Notes under the pieces: generated by a model
The model's database searches: none
Told to the model about the DNA's origin: nothing
The model's input: only the letters and a program-made list of their open reading frames with translations
Program-made: the position numbers and the translations under genes
Assembly (NCBI GenBank): GCA_014859895.1
Contig: JACZKS010000113.1
Span: 1 to 43,729, forward strand
DNA from: Rhodospirillales bacterium
GTDB lineage: Bacteria; Pseudomonadota; Alphaproteobacteria; Rhodospirillales; Shumkoniaceae
Direction: 5' to 3'
Length of the DNA: 43,729 nt
Part shown: piece by piece, positions 1 to 8,163 of the stretch
Layout of the letters: each line of letters begins with the position of its first letter
Numbering within the stretch: the first letter of the stretch is position 1

Positions 1-74
1 GCAAGAGCCTTATCGGCAAACTGGCGTCGTTCCCCGTACCGGCACCCGTCCTGCCACAACTTGGCCGTTTATAG
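1..74 (+). CDS. Possible 3' end of an unidentified gene
   Basis: Frame 3 of the plus strand is open from the window edge to a TAG at 72-74, giving about 23 residues that end in PQLGRL. The peptide is hydrophobic and proline-rich and matches no family I recognise. The fragment is too short to separate a real gene end from chance. It would converge on the SAM hydroxide adenosyltransferase gene, which ends at 110. No terminator is visible in the 35 bases between them. Confidence 0.2.
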   Translation, partial: KSLIGKLASFPVPAPVLPQLGRL

Positions 75-109
75 ATACCTCACCCCTGGCACCATGGCTG
101 TGAAAACGG

Positions 110-844
110 TCACATTCCAGAAATTTTCACCGGCGCGCCGATCTTCAAACCGAAAAGCTCGCTTGCACGACCTCGGTTGATGGCGATCTCGATCAGCCCA
201 TTGGCGTTCTCAAAGCAGAAGGCTGTTCCCGGCGGCACGTCGGAAAATGTCCGCGCCCTCGCGAGTAGTACACCACCGACATCAAGGCCACGGCCATCGG
301 GCACCTGGTCTGCCCGCAACCCGGTCATGGCGTTGCCGAATCCATCGACGTAGATCACTTCCGCCAAGTCATCCGGCCAATTGGGCCGCCGTATTTCCGC
401 AAGCGGCCTATCACGGCCGTCCGGCATGGCGCCGCATGCCAGCAAGGCGGCCGCCGGAGCGAAGACGTCCCGGCCGTGAAAAGTGGCCGAGATAGCATCG
501 GCGGAAACATCAAGCTCGCGCCAGCGAGGCATCTCCCGCGCCCTCCGGGCGACGATTTCAAAGAGCCCGTTGTCGGGGCCGACGAACCAGCGGCCGTCGG
601 CCAGGAGACATCCGGCATTGCGTTGCCCGCCGACGCCGGGATCGACGACGCCAAGAAAGACGGTGCCGACAGAAAATTCCTCGACGTAGGCGGCCAGCAG
701 GTAGGCAGCCGCCTTGGGATTGCAGGCGGGAGCGTCCGAGAACAGATCGATGACCGGAATCCCCGGTGCCTGCCGGGCAAGAATGGCCTTAACCTGGCCG
801 ACGTAGGGGCCGGTAACCCCGAAATCGGTGAACAGGACGATCAT
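110..844 (-). CDS. SAM hydroxide adenosyltransferase (DUF62 / SAM hydrolase family)
   Basis: This 244-residue protein belongs to the family that splits S-adenosylmethionine into adenosine and methionine with water as nucleophile; fluorinase and chlorinase are relatives. The N-terminus has FTDFG and the middle has VDPGVG and GPDNGLF. Asp68, Arg75 and His123 (in FHGRDVF) match the Asp-Arg-His triad that activates water in the archaeal SAM hydrolases. This argues for a hydrolase rather than a halogenase. The length is slightly below the usual 255-280. It lies 49 bp downstream of the DUF4340 gene on the same strand and could be the last gene of that operon. The physiological role of the family is poorly understood, and nothing nearby explains it. 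Confidence 0.85.
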   Translation of the reverse strand: MIVLFTDFGVTGPYVGQVKAILARQAPGIPVIDLFSDAPACNPKAAAYLLAAYVEEFSVGTVFLGVVDPGVGGQRNAGCLLADGRWFVGPDNGLFEIVARRAREMPRWRELDVSADAISATFHGRDVFAPAAALLACGAMPDGRDRPLAEIRRPNWPDDLAEVIYVDGFGNAMTGLRADQVPDGRGLDVGGVLLARARTFSDVPPGTAFCFENANGLIEIAINRGRASELFGLKIGAPVKISGM

Positions 845-893
845 TGGCCGAGAGTGGCACCGCCTTGCCGTCCGCGCAAGACGATGCCTCCGA

Positions 894-1916
894 TCACCCC
901 TCGATGAGGTCGCCCTGCGCCTTCAATAGCGGGCGCAGCTTGTACTCTGGCACCAGGTAGACCCAATTGCCGACCTTGGCGTTGATGGCCTGGGCCTCTT
1001 TTTCGACCTCGCCCTGGCCGGAGTTGGCCGCCGCTTCGAAGTGGGCGAAAATTCCCTTCTCCGACTCCTCCATGACGACCTTGATCACCAAGCCGTCGAA
1101 GGTTTCCACCTCGGCCCTGGCCCCGGCTTCGGCGGCCAGCGGCTTCTGGTTGGCCGGCATGACGTCGAGAAGCTTGAGATCGCTCAGCACCGCGCCGAAT
1201 GCGTTCATCTCGTCCTGCTTGGCGGTCTTGCCTTCCGGGATGCCTTCCAACACGAACGTGCGGTCGTCGGCCGAATTGCGAACCACAACGGCGGGCTCGC
1301 CGGCGGCGGGCGTCGTGGAAATGCGCCGGATGCGCTTCTCGTCAATATCGACGACGTCCTTGACCAGCCAATCGGCGGCCCTTTCCCGGAGGTCGAGGGC
1401 GCCCCGAGCCAACCACGCCTGCGCGTCGCCCGGCATGCGCAGGTAGGTGCCGCCGGCGCCACCGGCCAAAGTTGTCTTGGCCTTGCCGACAATGACATCG
1501 GCCAGCACCCCGCCAGCTTCGTCCTTGACCGTCAGTTGGGCCGATTTTGCGTCCTTGACGGTGGGATCTTCGACCTCGATGCGCGGATAGCGTTCCGGCA
1601 TCCGGGTCTTGGCCTCCGCCAGCCGCAATTGGGACAACTGGAAAAGAGCCGTGCGCGCCCTCTCCGCGTCGACCGCATACCCTTTCTTTTCCACCAGGCT
1701 CCAGTCCGCCCCGTCGCGCTGTATGGTGAATTCCTCCTCCGCCGTCTTCACGGTGAACCGGCCGACGGAATTGAGGCGTTCCTCCAACTCCTTAAAAACG
1801 GGGCTCTCGTCGTGCAAGACCGGCGTTCCGGCATAACGGCTGGCAACCGAGGTTACCGCCGCGATGGCCACCACCACGGTGACGGCCCCCAAACCCAAAA
1901 GACTTCTCGGCGTCAT
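894..1916 (-). CDS. DUF4340 domain protein, exporter-associated
   Basis: This 340-residue protein has one N-terminal membrane anchor (about residues 6-25). A long predicted periplasmic part follows, beginning with a segment in which a tyrosine- and tryptophan-containing stretch (WSLVEKKGYAVD) precedes a helix. This is the DUF4340 pattern. DUF4340 proteins are regularly encoded directly after GldG-like proteins in ABC exporter operons, as here: the gene starts 47 bp after the GldG-type gene ends. Its function is unknown; an envelope partner of the exporter is the natural inference. No enzymatic motif is visible. The ATG start places the hydrophobic segment at the very N-terminus, which supports it. 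Confidence 0.8.
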   Translation of the reverse strand: MTPRSLLGLGAVTVVVAIAAVTSVASRYAGTPVLHDESPVFKELEERLNSVGRFTVKTAEEEFTIQRDGADWSLVEKKGYAVDAERARTALFQLSQLRLAEAKTRMPERYPRIEVEDPTVKDAKSAQLTVKDEAGGVLADVIVGKAKTTLAGGAGGTYLRMPGDAQAWLARGALDLRERAADWLVKDVVDIDEKRIRRISTTPAAGEPAVVVRNSADDRTFVLEGIPEGKTAKQDEMNAFGAVLSDLKLLDVMPANQKPLAAEAGARAEVETFDGLVIKVVMEESEKGIFAHFEAAANSGQGEVEKEAQAINAKVGNWVYLVPEYKLRPLLKAQGDLIEG

Positions 1917-1963
1917 GGCTGAAACAATGCTCCCGGCTTCGGATGGCTATGCTAAGGGGTTCC

Positions 1964-3871
1964 TCAACCGTCGACGGACCGCAACCGGTGCTTCCGGCGC
2001 TTGGCCCATGCCATGGCTACGGCGATGAGACAGATGATCGCCGGGACCGCCCAGATGTTGATGACCTTCAACCCGGTGTCGAGCGCCTCGATATCCTTGC
2101 GCAGATTGTGCTGAACCTCGCGCAATTGCTGGCGGATGTCGATTAGGTCGGCCCGGAACTTGGCCATGGTCTCGCGCTGGGAATCGGTCAGGATGGCCTC
2201 GCCGCTGCCCTCCGCAGTCCCCAGCTTGCCCATCTGCTCGTTGGTCACCCTGAGCTTCTCGCGCAGTTCCTGCTCGGTCTTGCTGTAGCGCTGCTCGGCA
2301 TCCCTCTTCAGGGCCTCGATACGATGGAACGGACGGATGGACAGCCCACGGCTGCGCAGGTTGATCAGGGCGTTGCTGCCCAGCAGATTGTCCACCGCGT
2401 TGATGACGAAGGCCGCGTTGTTGGCGGTCGGGACCGCAACCTGGCGGCCGAAAAAGTTCTGGAACTGCAGCCACGAGCGGTCGGCCAGCATGTCGGTGTC
2501 GGCGACGACGATCAGGTTCACCTGCCCGACCGACTGCGCCAGATGCTCTGCCTTCGGTGTGGTGTCCGACGCCTCGACAGCGGCCTCTTCCTTGGGCGCC
2601 CCTTCCGGGAACGCCGTGTTCAGCCTGCCCTGGATGCGTGCCGCCAGGGTAAACGGGTGAGCCGCGGACTTGAAGTCCCTCAAAAGCTGAGCCGGATCCG
2701 GCTGCATGCGCACTTTCGAGGCCTCGATCGCCATAGACCGTTCGCCGGTTTGGATCAGGGGCGTGAACTCGATGTCCGCCCCTTCCTTTTTCGAGAGCGA
2801 GCCGGCGGCGGCCATGAAGACGCGGGCGATCTCGCTTGTCGTCACGTCGTCGGCATTGAAGTTCTGCCGCCCGAGGCCGATCCAGGACACGTAGTCGGTG
2901 ACCACCGGACGCCCGCCGGCGCCCGGCACTTGCACGCGGGTCGCCGCCTCGCGATCGCCGATGAAAGTCTGGGGCGAGTACTCGATGCCCCACGCAGCGA
3001 ACAGCTTGCCGAGGTCGGACCCGGTGTCGGCCGGCGGCCGGCGCATGGCCGCGCTCATTTCGGCCTCGGCCTCGGAATGGGGATCGACGAAGATCATGGC
3101 CCGGCCGCCGCGCAGGATGAACTGATCGATCGCGTAAAGGGTAGCGTCCTCGACGCCGGTGGGATGGACGATCATCAGAAGATCGATGTCTTCGGGGATA
3201 TGCTTGACGCTGCGGCCGATGGCGCGGACGGTGACGAACTGCTCCAGCTGCTCGACCACCGCCCAGGGCTTGTACTCCTTGAGCGGATCGGTATCGATCG
3301 GCAGGAAGGCCATCAGGCCGACCACCTTCTTCTTGGGGTGGGCCAGATTGAACAGCATCCGCGTCAAGTCGTATTCCAGATAGCGCTCGCGCTGGGTGTC
3401 GAAGAACGGAATCACTTCCTGGTCGTCGGTGCTGTTGGTGGCGGCCAGGCCGAAATAAACGGTCTCGCCGCCTTGATCGAGCTGCACGCCCTGCAAGCCA
3501 TAGGCGACCGCCTCGTCCTCCTGCACGGAATAGGGTTCGGGGTTGTAGACCTGCAGACGGACCATGCCGCCGGACAGGTCGGCATACTGCTGAAGCAACT
3601 CGCGTACGCGCCCGATGAAATCGCCATAGGCGGGCGCCCCTTCGGCCAGGGAGCGCGACGCGTAGAGACGCAGCGTGATCGGCTCGTCGATAGCCGCAAG
3701 AACCTCGCGGGTTCCCTGCGACAGCGTGAACAGCTTGTTCTCGGTTAGATCAAGCCTGACCGAGCGCAGAGTGGCTTCCGACAAGACGTTGATGCAAACG
3801 AACAGGATCACCGCCATCACTCCGGCAATGACGGCGATTTTCGACTGGCCCAGGGACTTGATCCGTTCCAT
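1964..3871 (-). CDS. GldG-type ABC exporter auxiliary protein
   Basis: This 635-residue protein has a transmembrane helix at about residues 12-30 and a second near the C-terminus (about 605-625, INIWAVPAIICLIAVAMAW). Between them lies a large extracytoplasmic region of the GldG/ABC_transp_aux type. A charged, Gln/Glu-rich stretch at about 530-600 looks like a coiled coil. In Bacteroidetes GldG works with GldA and GldF in gliding; in Proteobacteria the same set occurs without gliding and its substrate is unknown. The gene sits 9 bp after the permease gene, in an operon of ATPase, permease, GldG and DUF4340. Export or envelope remodelling is inferred from family and context only. Confidence 0.85.
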   Translation of the reverse strand: MERIKSLGQSKIAVIAGVMAVILFVCINVLSEATLRSVRLDLTENKLFTLSQGTREVLAAIDEPITLRLYASRSLAEGAPAYGDFIGRVRELLQQYADLSGGMVRLQVYNPEPYSVQEDEAVAYGLQGVQLDQGGETVYFGLAATNSTDDQEVIPFFDTQRERYLEYDLTRMLFNLAHPKKKVVGLMAFLPIDTDPLKEYKPWAVVEQLEQFVTVRAIGRSVKHIPEDIDLLMIVHPTGVEDATLYAIDQFILRGGRAMIFVDPHSEAEAEMSAAMRRPPADTGSDLGKLFAAWGIEYSPQTFIGDREAATRVQVPGAGGRPVVTDYVSWIGLGRQNFNADDVTTSEIARVFMAAAGSLSKKEGADIEFTPLIQTGERSMAIEASKVRMQPDPAQLLRDFKSAAHPFTLAARIQGRLNTAFPEGAPKEEAAVEASDTTPKAEHLAQSVGQVNLIVVADTDMLADRSWLQFQNFFGRQVAVPTANNAAFVINAVDNLLGSNALINLRSRGLSIRPFHRIEALKRDAEQRYSKTEQELREKLRVTNEQMGKLGTAEGSGEAILTDSQRETMAKFRADLIDIRQQLREVQHNLRKDIEALDTGLKVINIWAVPAIICLIAVAMAWAKRRKHRLRSVDG

Positions 3872-3880
3872 GTTTGGCCC

Positions 3881-4615
3881 TCACGCTCCCTTTCGCGTGT
3901 CGACGAGAAGCACGTTGATGAACAGGCAAACCGCCATCAACGACCCGAAGAAGATCACGTCGCGAAGGTCGATGACCCCGGCGGTGATCGAAGTGAAATG
4001 GGTGAGGAAGCTCATCCCGGCGACCACGTCGACGACGACGTCCGGCGCCCATCCCCGGAAAAACGCGATGACAATCTCCAGCCCACTGGTCAGGAACAGG
4101 AACCCGATGACTGCGGCAAGGATGAATGCAATGACCTGGTTCTTGGTCACGGCCGACACGCAGGCACCGATCGCCAGGAACGAACCGGCCATGATCAGAC
4201 TGGCCAAATAGCCGGCGATGATGACGCCGTTGTCGGGATCGCCCAAATAGTTGACGGTGATCCAGATGGGGAAGGTCAGGGCCAGCGCGATGCCGACAAA
4301 CGCCCAGGCCGCCAGGAACTTGCCGATCACCACCTGCGGCGTCGAAACCGGCAGCGTCATCAGAAGCTCGATGGTTCCGCCCTTCCGCTCCTCGGCCCAA
4401 AGGCGCATGGACACGGCCGGAACGAAAATCAGGTAGAGCCAGGGATGGAACGCGAAAAAGGCCTGAAGGTCGGCCTGCCCGCGTTCGAAGAAATATCCCA
4501 TGTAGAAGGTGAAGGCGCCGCTGAGCGCCAGAAAGATCACGATGAAGACATAGGCCAGCGGCGTCGAGAAATAGGCCCCGAATTCGCGCCGGAAAATGGT
4601 CAGGACGTTGCTCAT
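3881..4615 (-). CDS. ABC-2 type permease (GldF-like)
   Basis: This 244-residue membrane protein starts with a cytoplasmic stretch (NVLTIFRREFGAYFSTP) typical of ABC-2 permeases. About six hydrophobic segments follow, including AYVFIVIFLALSGAFTF, VAWAFVGIALALTFPIW and VIAFILAAVIGFLFL. The ATG at 4615 is preferred over an in-frame upstream start at 4666, because the upstream start would overlap the ATPase gene and the extra residues are unrelated to the family. It lies 13 bp after the ATPase stop and 9 bp before the GldG-type gene. It forms the membrane channel of the exporter. Confidence 0.87.
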   Translation of the reverse strand: MSNVLTIFRREFGAYFSTPLAYVFIVIFLALSGAFTFYMGYFFERGQADLQAFFAFHPWLYLIFVPAVSMRLWAEERKGGTIELLMTLPVSTPQVVIGKFLAAWAFVGIALALTFPIWITVNYLGDPDNGVIIAGYLASLIMAGSFLAIGACVSAVTKNQVIAFILAAVIGFLFLTSGLEIVIAFFRGWAPDVVVDVVAGMSFLTHFTSITAGVIDLRDVIFFGSLMAVCLFINVLLVDTRKGA

Positions 4616-4628
4616 GGCGGCCCCCCCC

Positions 4629-5564
4629 TCAGGCGGCGATGGTGAGCTGGCGAAAGACCTCGGCAAGGTCGCCGCGCTCGGTATGCATCTCCTCGATGGC
4701 CAGTCCGCTGGCCCGGATGCACTCGCTCAGGTCATGGATGATCGGCCGGCCATCGTGCGGCACCACCAGAAGGGTCGCCAGCCCGCCTTCTTCGATTGCG
4801 GCATCGACCGCCGCCACACCCGGCAACGCAGCGATCTCGCCTGCCAGGGCCGCCGACGATTGAGCGTCAAGCCGGATTTCCACGGCGTTGTGCCGCCGCG
4901 AACGACGCTGGAGATCACGCGGCGACCCGTCGAAAACGATCCGCCCGCCGGCGATCACCACCGAGCGCGTGCACACCGCTTCCACCTCTTCCAGGATGTG
5001 GGTCGAGATGACGATGGCCTTGTCCCGGGCCATGCTGCGGATCAACGCGCGGACCTGATGTTTCTGGTTTGGGTCCAGCCCGTCGGTCGGTTCGTCGAGG
5101 ATGAGCACGTCCGGATCGTGGAGAATGGCCTGGGCCAATCCCACCCGCCGCTTGTAGCCCTTCGAGAGCGTGTCGATCGGCCGATGCAGCACGTCGCCCA
5201 ACTGGAGGGTTTCCACCGTCCAGTCCATCCGTTGTTTCTTCGCGGCGCCGCCGAAGCCCCGCATCCCCGAGATGAAGTCGAGGAACGCCGCCGGCGTCAT
5301 GTCGCCGTACAGCGGTGCCCCCTCCGGCAGGTAGCCGATCAGCCGGCGCACGGCAATGGGCGTCTTGGTCACGTCGAAGCCACCCACCGCCGCGGTCCCG
5401 CTGGTCGGCGGGAGGAAACCGGTGATCATGCGCATGGTGGTGGTTTTTCCCGCGCCATTCGGGCCCAGGAACCCCAGAACTTCACCACGCTGAACCGAAA
5501 GTGAGAGGCCGTCCACGGCAAGGATGGGACCGAATTTTTTCGTTAGCCGCTCAAGCGTAATCAT
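4629..5564 (-). CDS. ABC transporter ATP-binding protein (GldA-like)
   Basis: This 311-residue ATPase is complete. Walker A is GPNGAGKTT (residues 34-42), the signature region is LSKGYKRRVGLAQA, Walker B is VLILDEPTDGLDP and the H-loop is STHILEEVEAV. A C-terminal domain of about 90 residues follows, as in drug and GldA-type exporters. The start at 5564 is chosen because MITLERLTKKFG is the normal family N-terminus; an open frame extends 80 codons upstream but has no family content. It is the first gene of the exporter operon and is separated from rpoH by about 205 bp holding a strong hairpin. Confidence 0.92.
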   Translation of the reverse strand: MITLERLTKKFGPILAVDGLSLSVQRGEVLGFLGPNGAGKTTTMRMITGFLPPTSGTAAVGGFDVTKTPIAVRRLIGYLPEGAPLYGDMTPAAFLDFISGMRGFGGAAKKQRMDWTVETLQLGDVLHRPIDTLSKGYKRRVGLAQAILHDPDVLILDEPTDGLDPNQKHQVRALIRSMARDKAIVISTHILEEVEAVCTRSVVIAGGRIVFDGSPRDLQRRSRRHNAVEIRLDAQSSAALAGEIAALPGVAAVDAAIEEGGLATLLVVPHDGRPIIHDLSECIRASGLAIEEMHTERGDLAEVFRQLTIAA

Positions 5565-5678
5565 ACCGCGCGTTTTCCCTGTCCTAGGATCACGGATTGT
5601 TGGCGTTTCTTTTCGAAGGCACCCGCCGGTCTCGAAGCCGCCCGTGCGACAACTTATTGCCTGCCCCAACGAAGTCAA

Positions 5679-5707
5679 GCCATCCCTCCTCCTCCGGGAG
5701 GAATGGC
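5679..5707 (-). terminator. Strong hairpin between rpoH and the ABC exporter operon
   Basis: An 11-bp stem (arms GCCAT+CCCTCC and GGGAGG+ATGGC) with one bulged A and a 6-base loop lies 63 bp downstream of the rpoH stop. No good T-run follows on the minus strand, so this is not a classical intrinsic terminator. It may cap the rpoH mRNA or act in a Rho-dependent way. Just beyond it, a TTGACT at 5673-5678 could be the -35 of the exporter promoter, but its -10 is poor. The remaining sequence from 5565 to 5769 shows nothing else. Confidence 0.4.
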
Positions 5708-5769
5708 GAGCTTCCAGACGGTCAGGGCCGACTTGTCGCCCATGGCCTGTGGGAACGGAGGGGGGGAGA

Positions 5770-6657
5770 CTACGCGGCGAGCGCCGAAGCGTCGGCCCCG
5801 GCATTCTCGCGAACCAGACCCTGGACCTTCTCGAAGGCGCGTGCCTCGAGCTGACGGACCCGCTCCCGGCTGATGCCGTACTGCTGGCCGAGTTCCTCCA
5901 GCGTGACCGGATCTTCCTTCAGCCGCCGTTCGACAAAGATGTGACGCTCGCGATCGTTCAGCGTCTTGAGTGCGTCAACCAGCATGCGCCGGCGGCGGGA
6001 AGCCTCATCGCCACGAATGGCCAGCGCTTCCGGCGACGGCGAATCGTCGACGAGGGTATCCTGGAACTCCATCCCCTCTTCTTCGCCGAGCGGCGTGTTG
6101 AGGGATGCGTCGCGCGACGAAATCCGCCGGTTCATGTCGACGATCTCTTCTTCCGAGACGTTGAGCCGTTTGGCGAGAGCCCGCGCGTCGTCGAAGCTGA
6201 TATCCCCGTTGTCGAGGATTTCCAGGCGGCTCTTCAGCCGCCGAAGGTTAAAGAACATCTTCTTTTGGGCCGCCATGGTGCCCATGCGAACCAGCGACCA
6301 CGAGCGCAGGACGTATTCCGTCATCGCCGCCTTGATCCACCAGATCGCATAGGTGGCCAACCGGAAACCACGCTCGGGCTCGAATTTCTTCACGGCCTTC
6401 ATCAGGCCGATGTTTCCTTCCGACAGCAGATCGGCCACAGGCAGCCCATAGCCGCGATACTTCATCGCGATCTTGGCCACCAAGCGAAGATGGCTGGTCA
6501 CCAGCTTGTGCGCTGCATCGACGTCGCCATGCTCGCGCCAACGCAACGCCAGCATATATTCCTCGTCGGCGGTCAATACCGGAAACCGCCAGATGTCGCG
6601 CAGGTAGCGCGCCACACCGTTTTCGGACGGGACGACAGGCAGAGAAATAGCAGTCAT
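5770..6657 (-). CDS. rpoH: RNA polymerase heat-shock sigma factor sigma-32
   Basis: This 295-residue sigma-70 family protein directs RNA polymerase to heat-shock promoters. Region 2 is complete (DLLSEGNIGLMKAVKKFEPE, residues 76-95, then FRLATYAIWWIKAAM). The RpoH box is QKKMFFNLR at residues 131-139, which separates RpoH from RpoD. Region 4 carries LEELGQQYGISRERVRQLE. The ATG at 6657 is chosen because MTAISLPV fits the family and AAAGGGAGA lies just upstream; an open frame continues further upstream with no family match. The long leader with a 9-codon ORF hints at post-transcriptional control, which is common for rpoH. Many alphaproteobacteria have two rpoH copies, and only this one is in view. 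Confidence 0.95.
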   Translation of the reverse strand: MTAISLPVVPSENGVARYLRDIWRFPVLTADEEYMLALRWREHGDVDAAHKLVTSHLRLVAKIAMKYRGYGLPVADLLSEGNIGLMKAVKKFEPERGFRLATYAIWWIKAAMTEYVLRSWSLVRMGTMAAQKKMFFNLRRLKSRLEILDNGDISFDDARALAKRLNVSEEEIVDMNRRISSRDASLNTPLGEEEGMEFQDTLVDDSPSPEALAIRGDEASRRRRMLVDALKTLNDRERHIFVERRLKEDPVTLEELGQQYGISRERVRQLEARAFEKVQGLVRENAGADASALAA

Positions 6658-6806
6658 GGATCTTGATCTCCCTTTACTTGGCGGCGCGGTCCGTGCGCCC
6701 GGATTCTCAATCACTGCCGGCAAATTTGCGTCCATCCCGCAAAGACTTGCCGAAACAGCCAATGCCCCCTCGCGAGACCCGCGCAGGCGGCAACCACCTC
6801 GAACCT

Positions 6807-6836
6807 TCAGTTGGGAGACAGATTTCGGTCAGACAT
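6807..6836 (-). CDS. Putative 9-residue leader peptide upstream of rpoH
   Basis: On the minus strand AAGGAGGA (6845-6852) is followed 8 nt later by ATG and a 9-codon ORF, MSDRNLSPN, ending in TGA at 6807. The ribosome site is the best match to the anti-Shine-Dalgarno sequence that I noticed in the window. The ORF ends about 150 nt before the rpoH ATG. Codon content gives no hint of attenuation by a particular amino acid. A role in coupling translation of the leader to rpoH mRNA structure or stability is inference. It could also be the 5' stub of a decayed gene. Confidence 0.4.
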   Translation of the reverse strand: MSDRNLSPN

Positions 6837-6904
6837 CGGCAATATCCTCCTTGTGAAGCAATACGCCCTCTTGGCCCACCACATGGTCAAGCCAAAACAC
6901 CCCA

Positions 6905-6925
6905 CCGGACCCGTACGGGCTCCGG
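6905..6925 (-). terminator. GC-rich dyad between mlaA and rpoH
   Basis: CCGGA/TCCGG arms flank a perfect CCCGT/ACGGG palindrome with a single unpaired base. On the minus strand it is followed after a few bases by GTTTT. It could end mlaA transcription or be a structural element of the rpoH leader. The T-run is too short and too distant for a confident intrinsic terminator. Confidence 0.3.
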
Positions 6926-7075
6926 TAACCTCAAAGTGCCATAATACCTAACAAGTGTCAAGGGTTATTGGCCGCCGCTCGCCCCCGAGACGGGCGGGAT
7001 CGCCGCCAAAAGACAGCGCAGCCCAACCGATGGGCGGCGCTTGTTCCCGATAACGATTGCGTTACCGCAGACCGG

Positions 7076-7918
7076 CTATTTCCGCTCCAGCGACACCTGT
7101 TCGGCAGGCGTCCCGTCCGGCATTTGGCCCAGATCCGGGATCGGTGGCAGGTCAACTTCGGTGCCGTTGCTGATCTCCGCCTTCCGCTTCTGGCGGTACA
7201 TACTACGAATCGCCGCGTAATAGTCGACCGACGTCTTTTTGATCTGTTCAAGATCGTCCATTACGCCGCCGTACTCGTCGACACCGCCGACCGACATGCG
7301 GGCGTAGCGCGCCTCATCCTCGTTGGTATTCTCGAGATACATGCCAAGCGGATCGAAATAATTGTCGACGAAAAGCTTGCCGACGGCGTCCCGCGGGTTC
7401 GAGGGGCCGTAGAAAGGCAGAACCAGGTAGAGCCCTTCTCCCACGCCCCAGACCGCCAGGGTCTGGCCGAAATCCTCGCTGTGCCGGGTGAGCCCAAATT
7501 TCGTGGCGGGGTCCATGATGCCGCCGACACCCAGCGTCGTGTTGACCACGAATCGCTGGGTGGTGACCCAGGCGCGGTCGCCCTCGCCCTGCAACAGATC
7601 ATTGGCCAGGATGACCGGCGCTTTCAGGTTGTCGATCATGTGGCCGATGGCTTCGCGTACCGCCGGCGGTATCAGATGCTGATACATGCCGGTCGCCGGC
7701 CGCAGGATGACCATCTGGAAGATCTCGTTGAATTCGAACAGGAAGCGGTTGACCGGTTCCAGCGGATCGCCGCTGTCATCCGATTCATCCGCCACCACCT
7801 GAGCCGTCTGGGGCGCTTCTGCCCAAGCCGGTGAACCAACTCCCAGCGCCACGGCGAACGCTGCGGCGACGCCGGTGACTGCGATCATTCTTGAAAAGAG
7901 CTTAAACACGGTGTCCAT
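7076..7918 (-). CDS. mlaA: MlaA/VacJ family outer-membrane lipid asymmetry protein
   Basis: This 280-residue protein carries the MlaA core: DPLEPVNRFLFEFN near the mature N-terminus, then NLLKAPV-like and ANDLLQGE segments, RFVVNTTLGVGGIMDPA, DFGQTLAVWGVGEGLYLVLPFYGPS and a C-terminal Y-rich helix. In E. coli MlaA removes phospholipids from the outer leaflet and hands them to periplasmic MlaC. The start at 7918 (MDTVFKLF) gives a signal peptide ending in a PAWA|EA type site. There is no lipobox cysteine anywhere in the first 60 residues, so despite the family name it is probably not lipidated. It is transcribed divergently from two mlaC-like genes. Confidence 0.9.
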   Translation of the reverse strand: MDTVFKLFSRMIAVTGVAAAFAVALGVGSPAWAEAPQTAQVVADESDDSGDPLEPVNRFLFEFNEIFQMVILRPATGMYQHLIPPAVREAIGHMIDNLKAPVILANDLLQGEGDRAWVTTQRFVVNTTLGVGGIMDPATKFGLTRHSEDFGQTLAVWGVGEGLYLVLPFYGPSNPRDAVGKLFVDNYFDPLGMYLENTNEDEARYARMSVGGVDEYGGVMDDLEQIKKTSVDYYAAIRSMYRQKRKAEISNGTEVDLPPIPDLGQMPDGTPAEQVSLERK

Positions 7919-7975
7919 CCACAATTGTCGCCTGCCACCCCTAGCGCGAGACGCCAATGTTCCCCAACGGGGTTA

Positions 7976-8004
7976 GTATTAAGTGAACTTTTTCGGAACC
8001 GCAA
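7976..8004 (-). promoter_or_regulatory. Predicted sigma-70 type promoter of mlaA
   Basis: TTGCGG and TAATAC are separated by exactly 17 bp on the minus strand, about 58 bp before the mlaA ATG. The rest of the divergent region (7919-8163) contains a TTGACT at 8039-8044 facing mlaC, but it has no suitable -10. Confidence 0.45.
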
Positions 8005-8163
8005 CGATCATATCTTGCCGACACCCCCATCAAACCTCTTGACTCCCCAGCCTCGAACCGGCGCCGAGGAAGCTATTGTCATTCGGAGGCGTCGGCCCTA
8101 GGGTTCGTCGAAATGGCGGGTCGAAAGAACCAGCCCCAATGACGGAACGTGCCGGAGAGAGCC

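Larger units (their letters stand above)
6658..7075 (-). promoter_or_regulatory. rpoH leader and promoter region (418 bp gap)
   Basis: This gap between mlaA and rpoH holds a 9-codon ORF (6807-6836) with a strong ribosome site, a GC-rich dyad (6905-6925) and a weaker hairpin just after the mlaA stop (7021-7035, arms GCCCA/TGGGC). TTGACC and TTGACA hexamers occur on the minus strand (about 6883-6889 and 6956-6961), but neither has a convincing -10 at 16-18 bp. I therefore cannot place the rpoH promoter. I did not find a clean sigma-32 promoter either. Confidence 0.4.
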
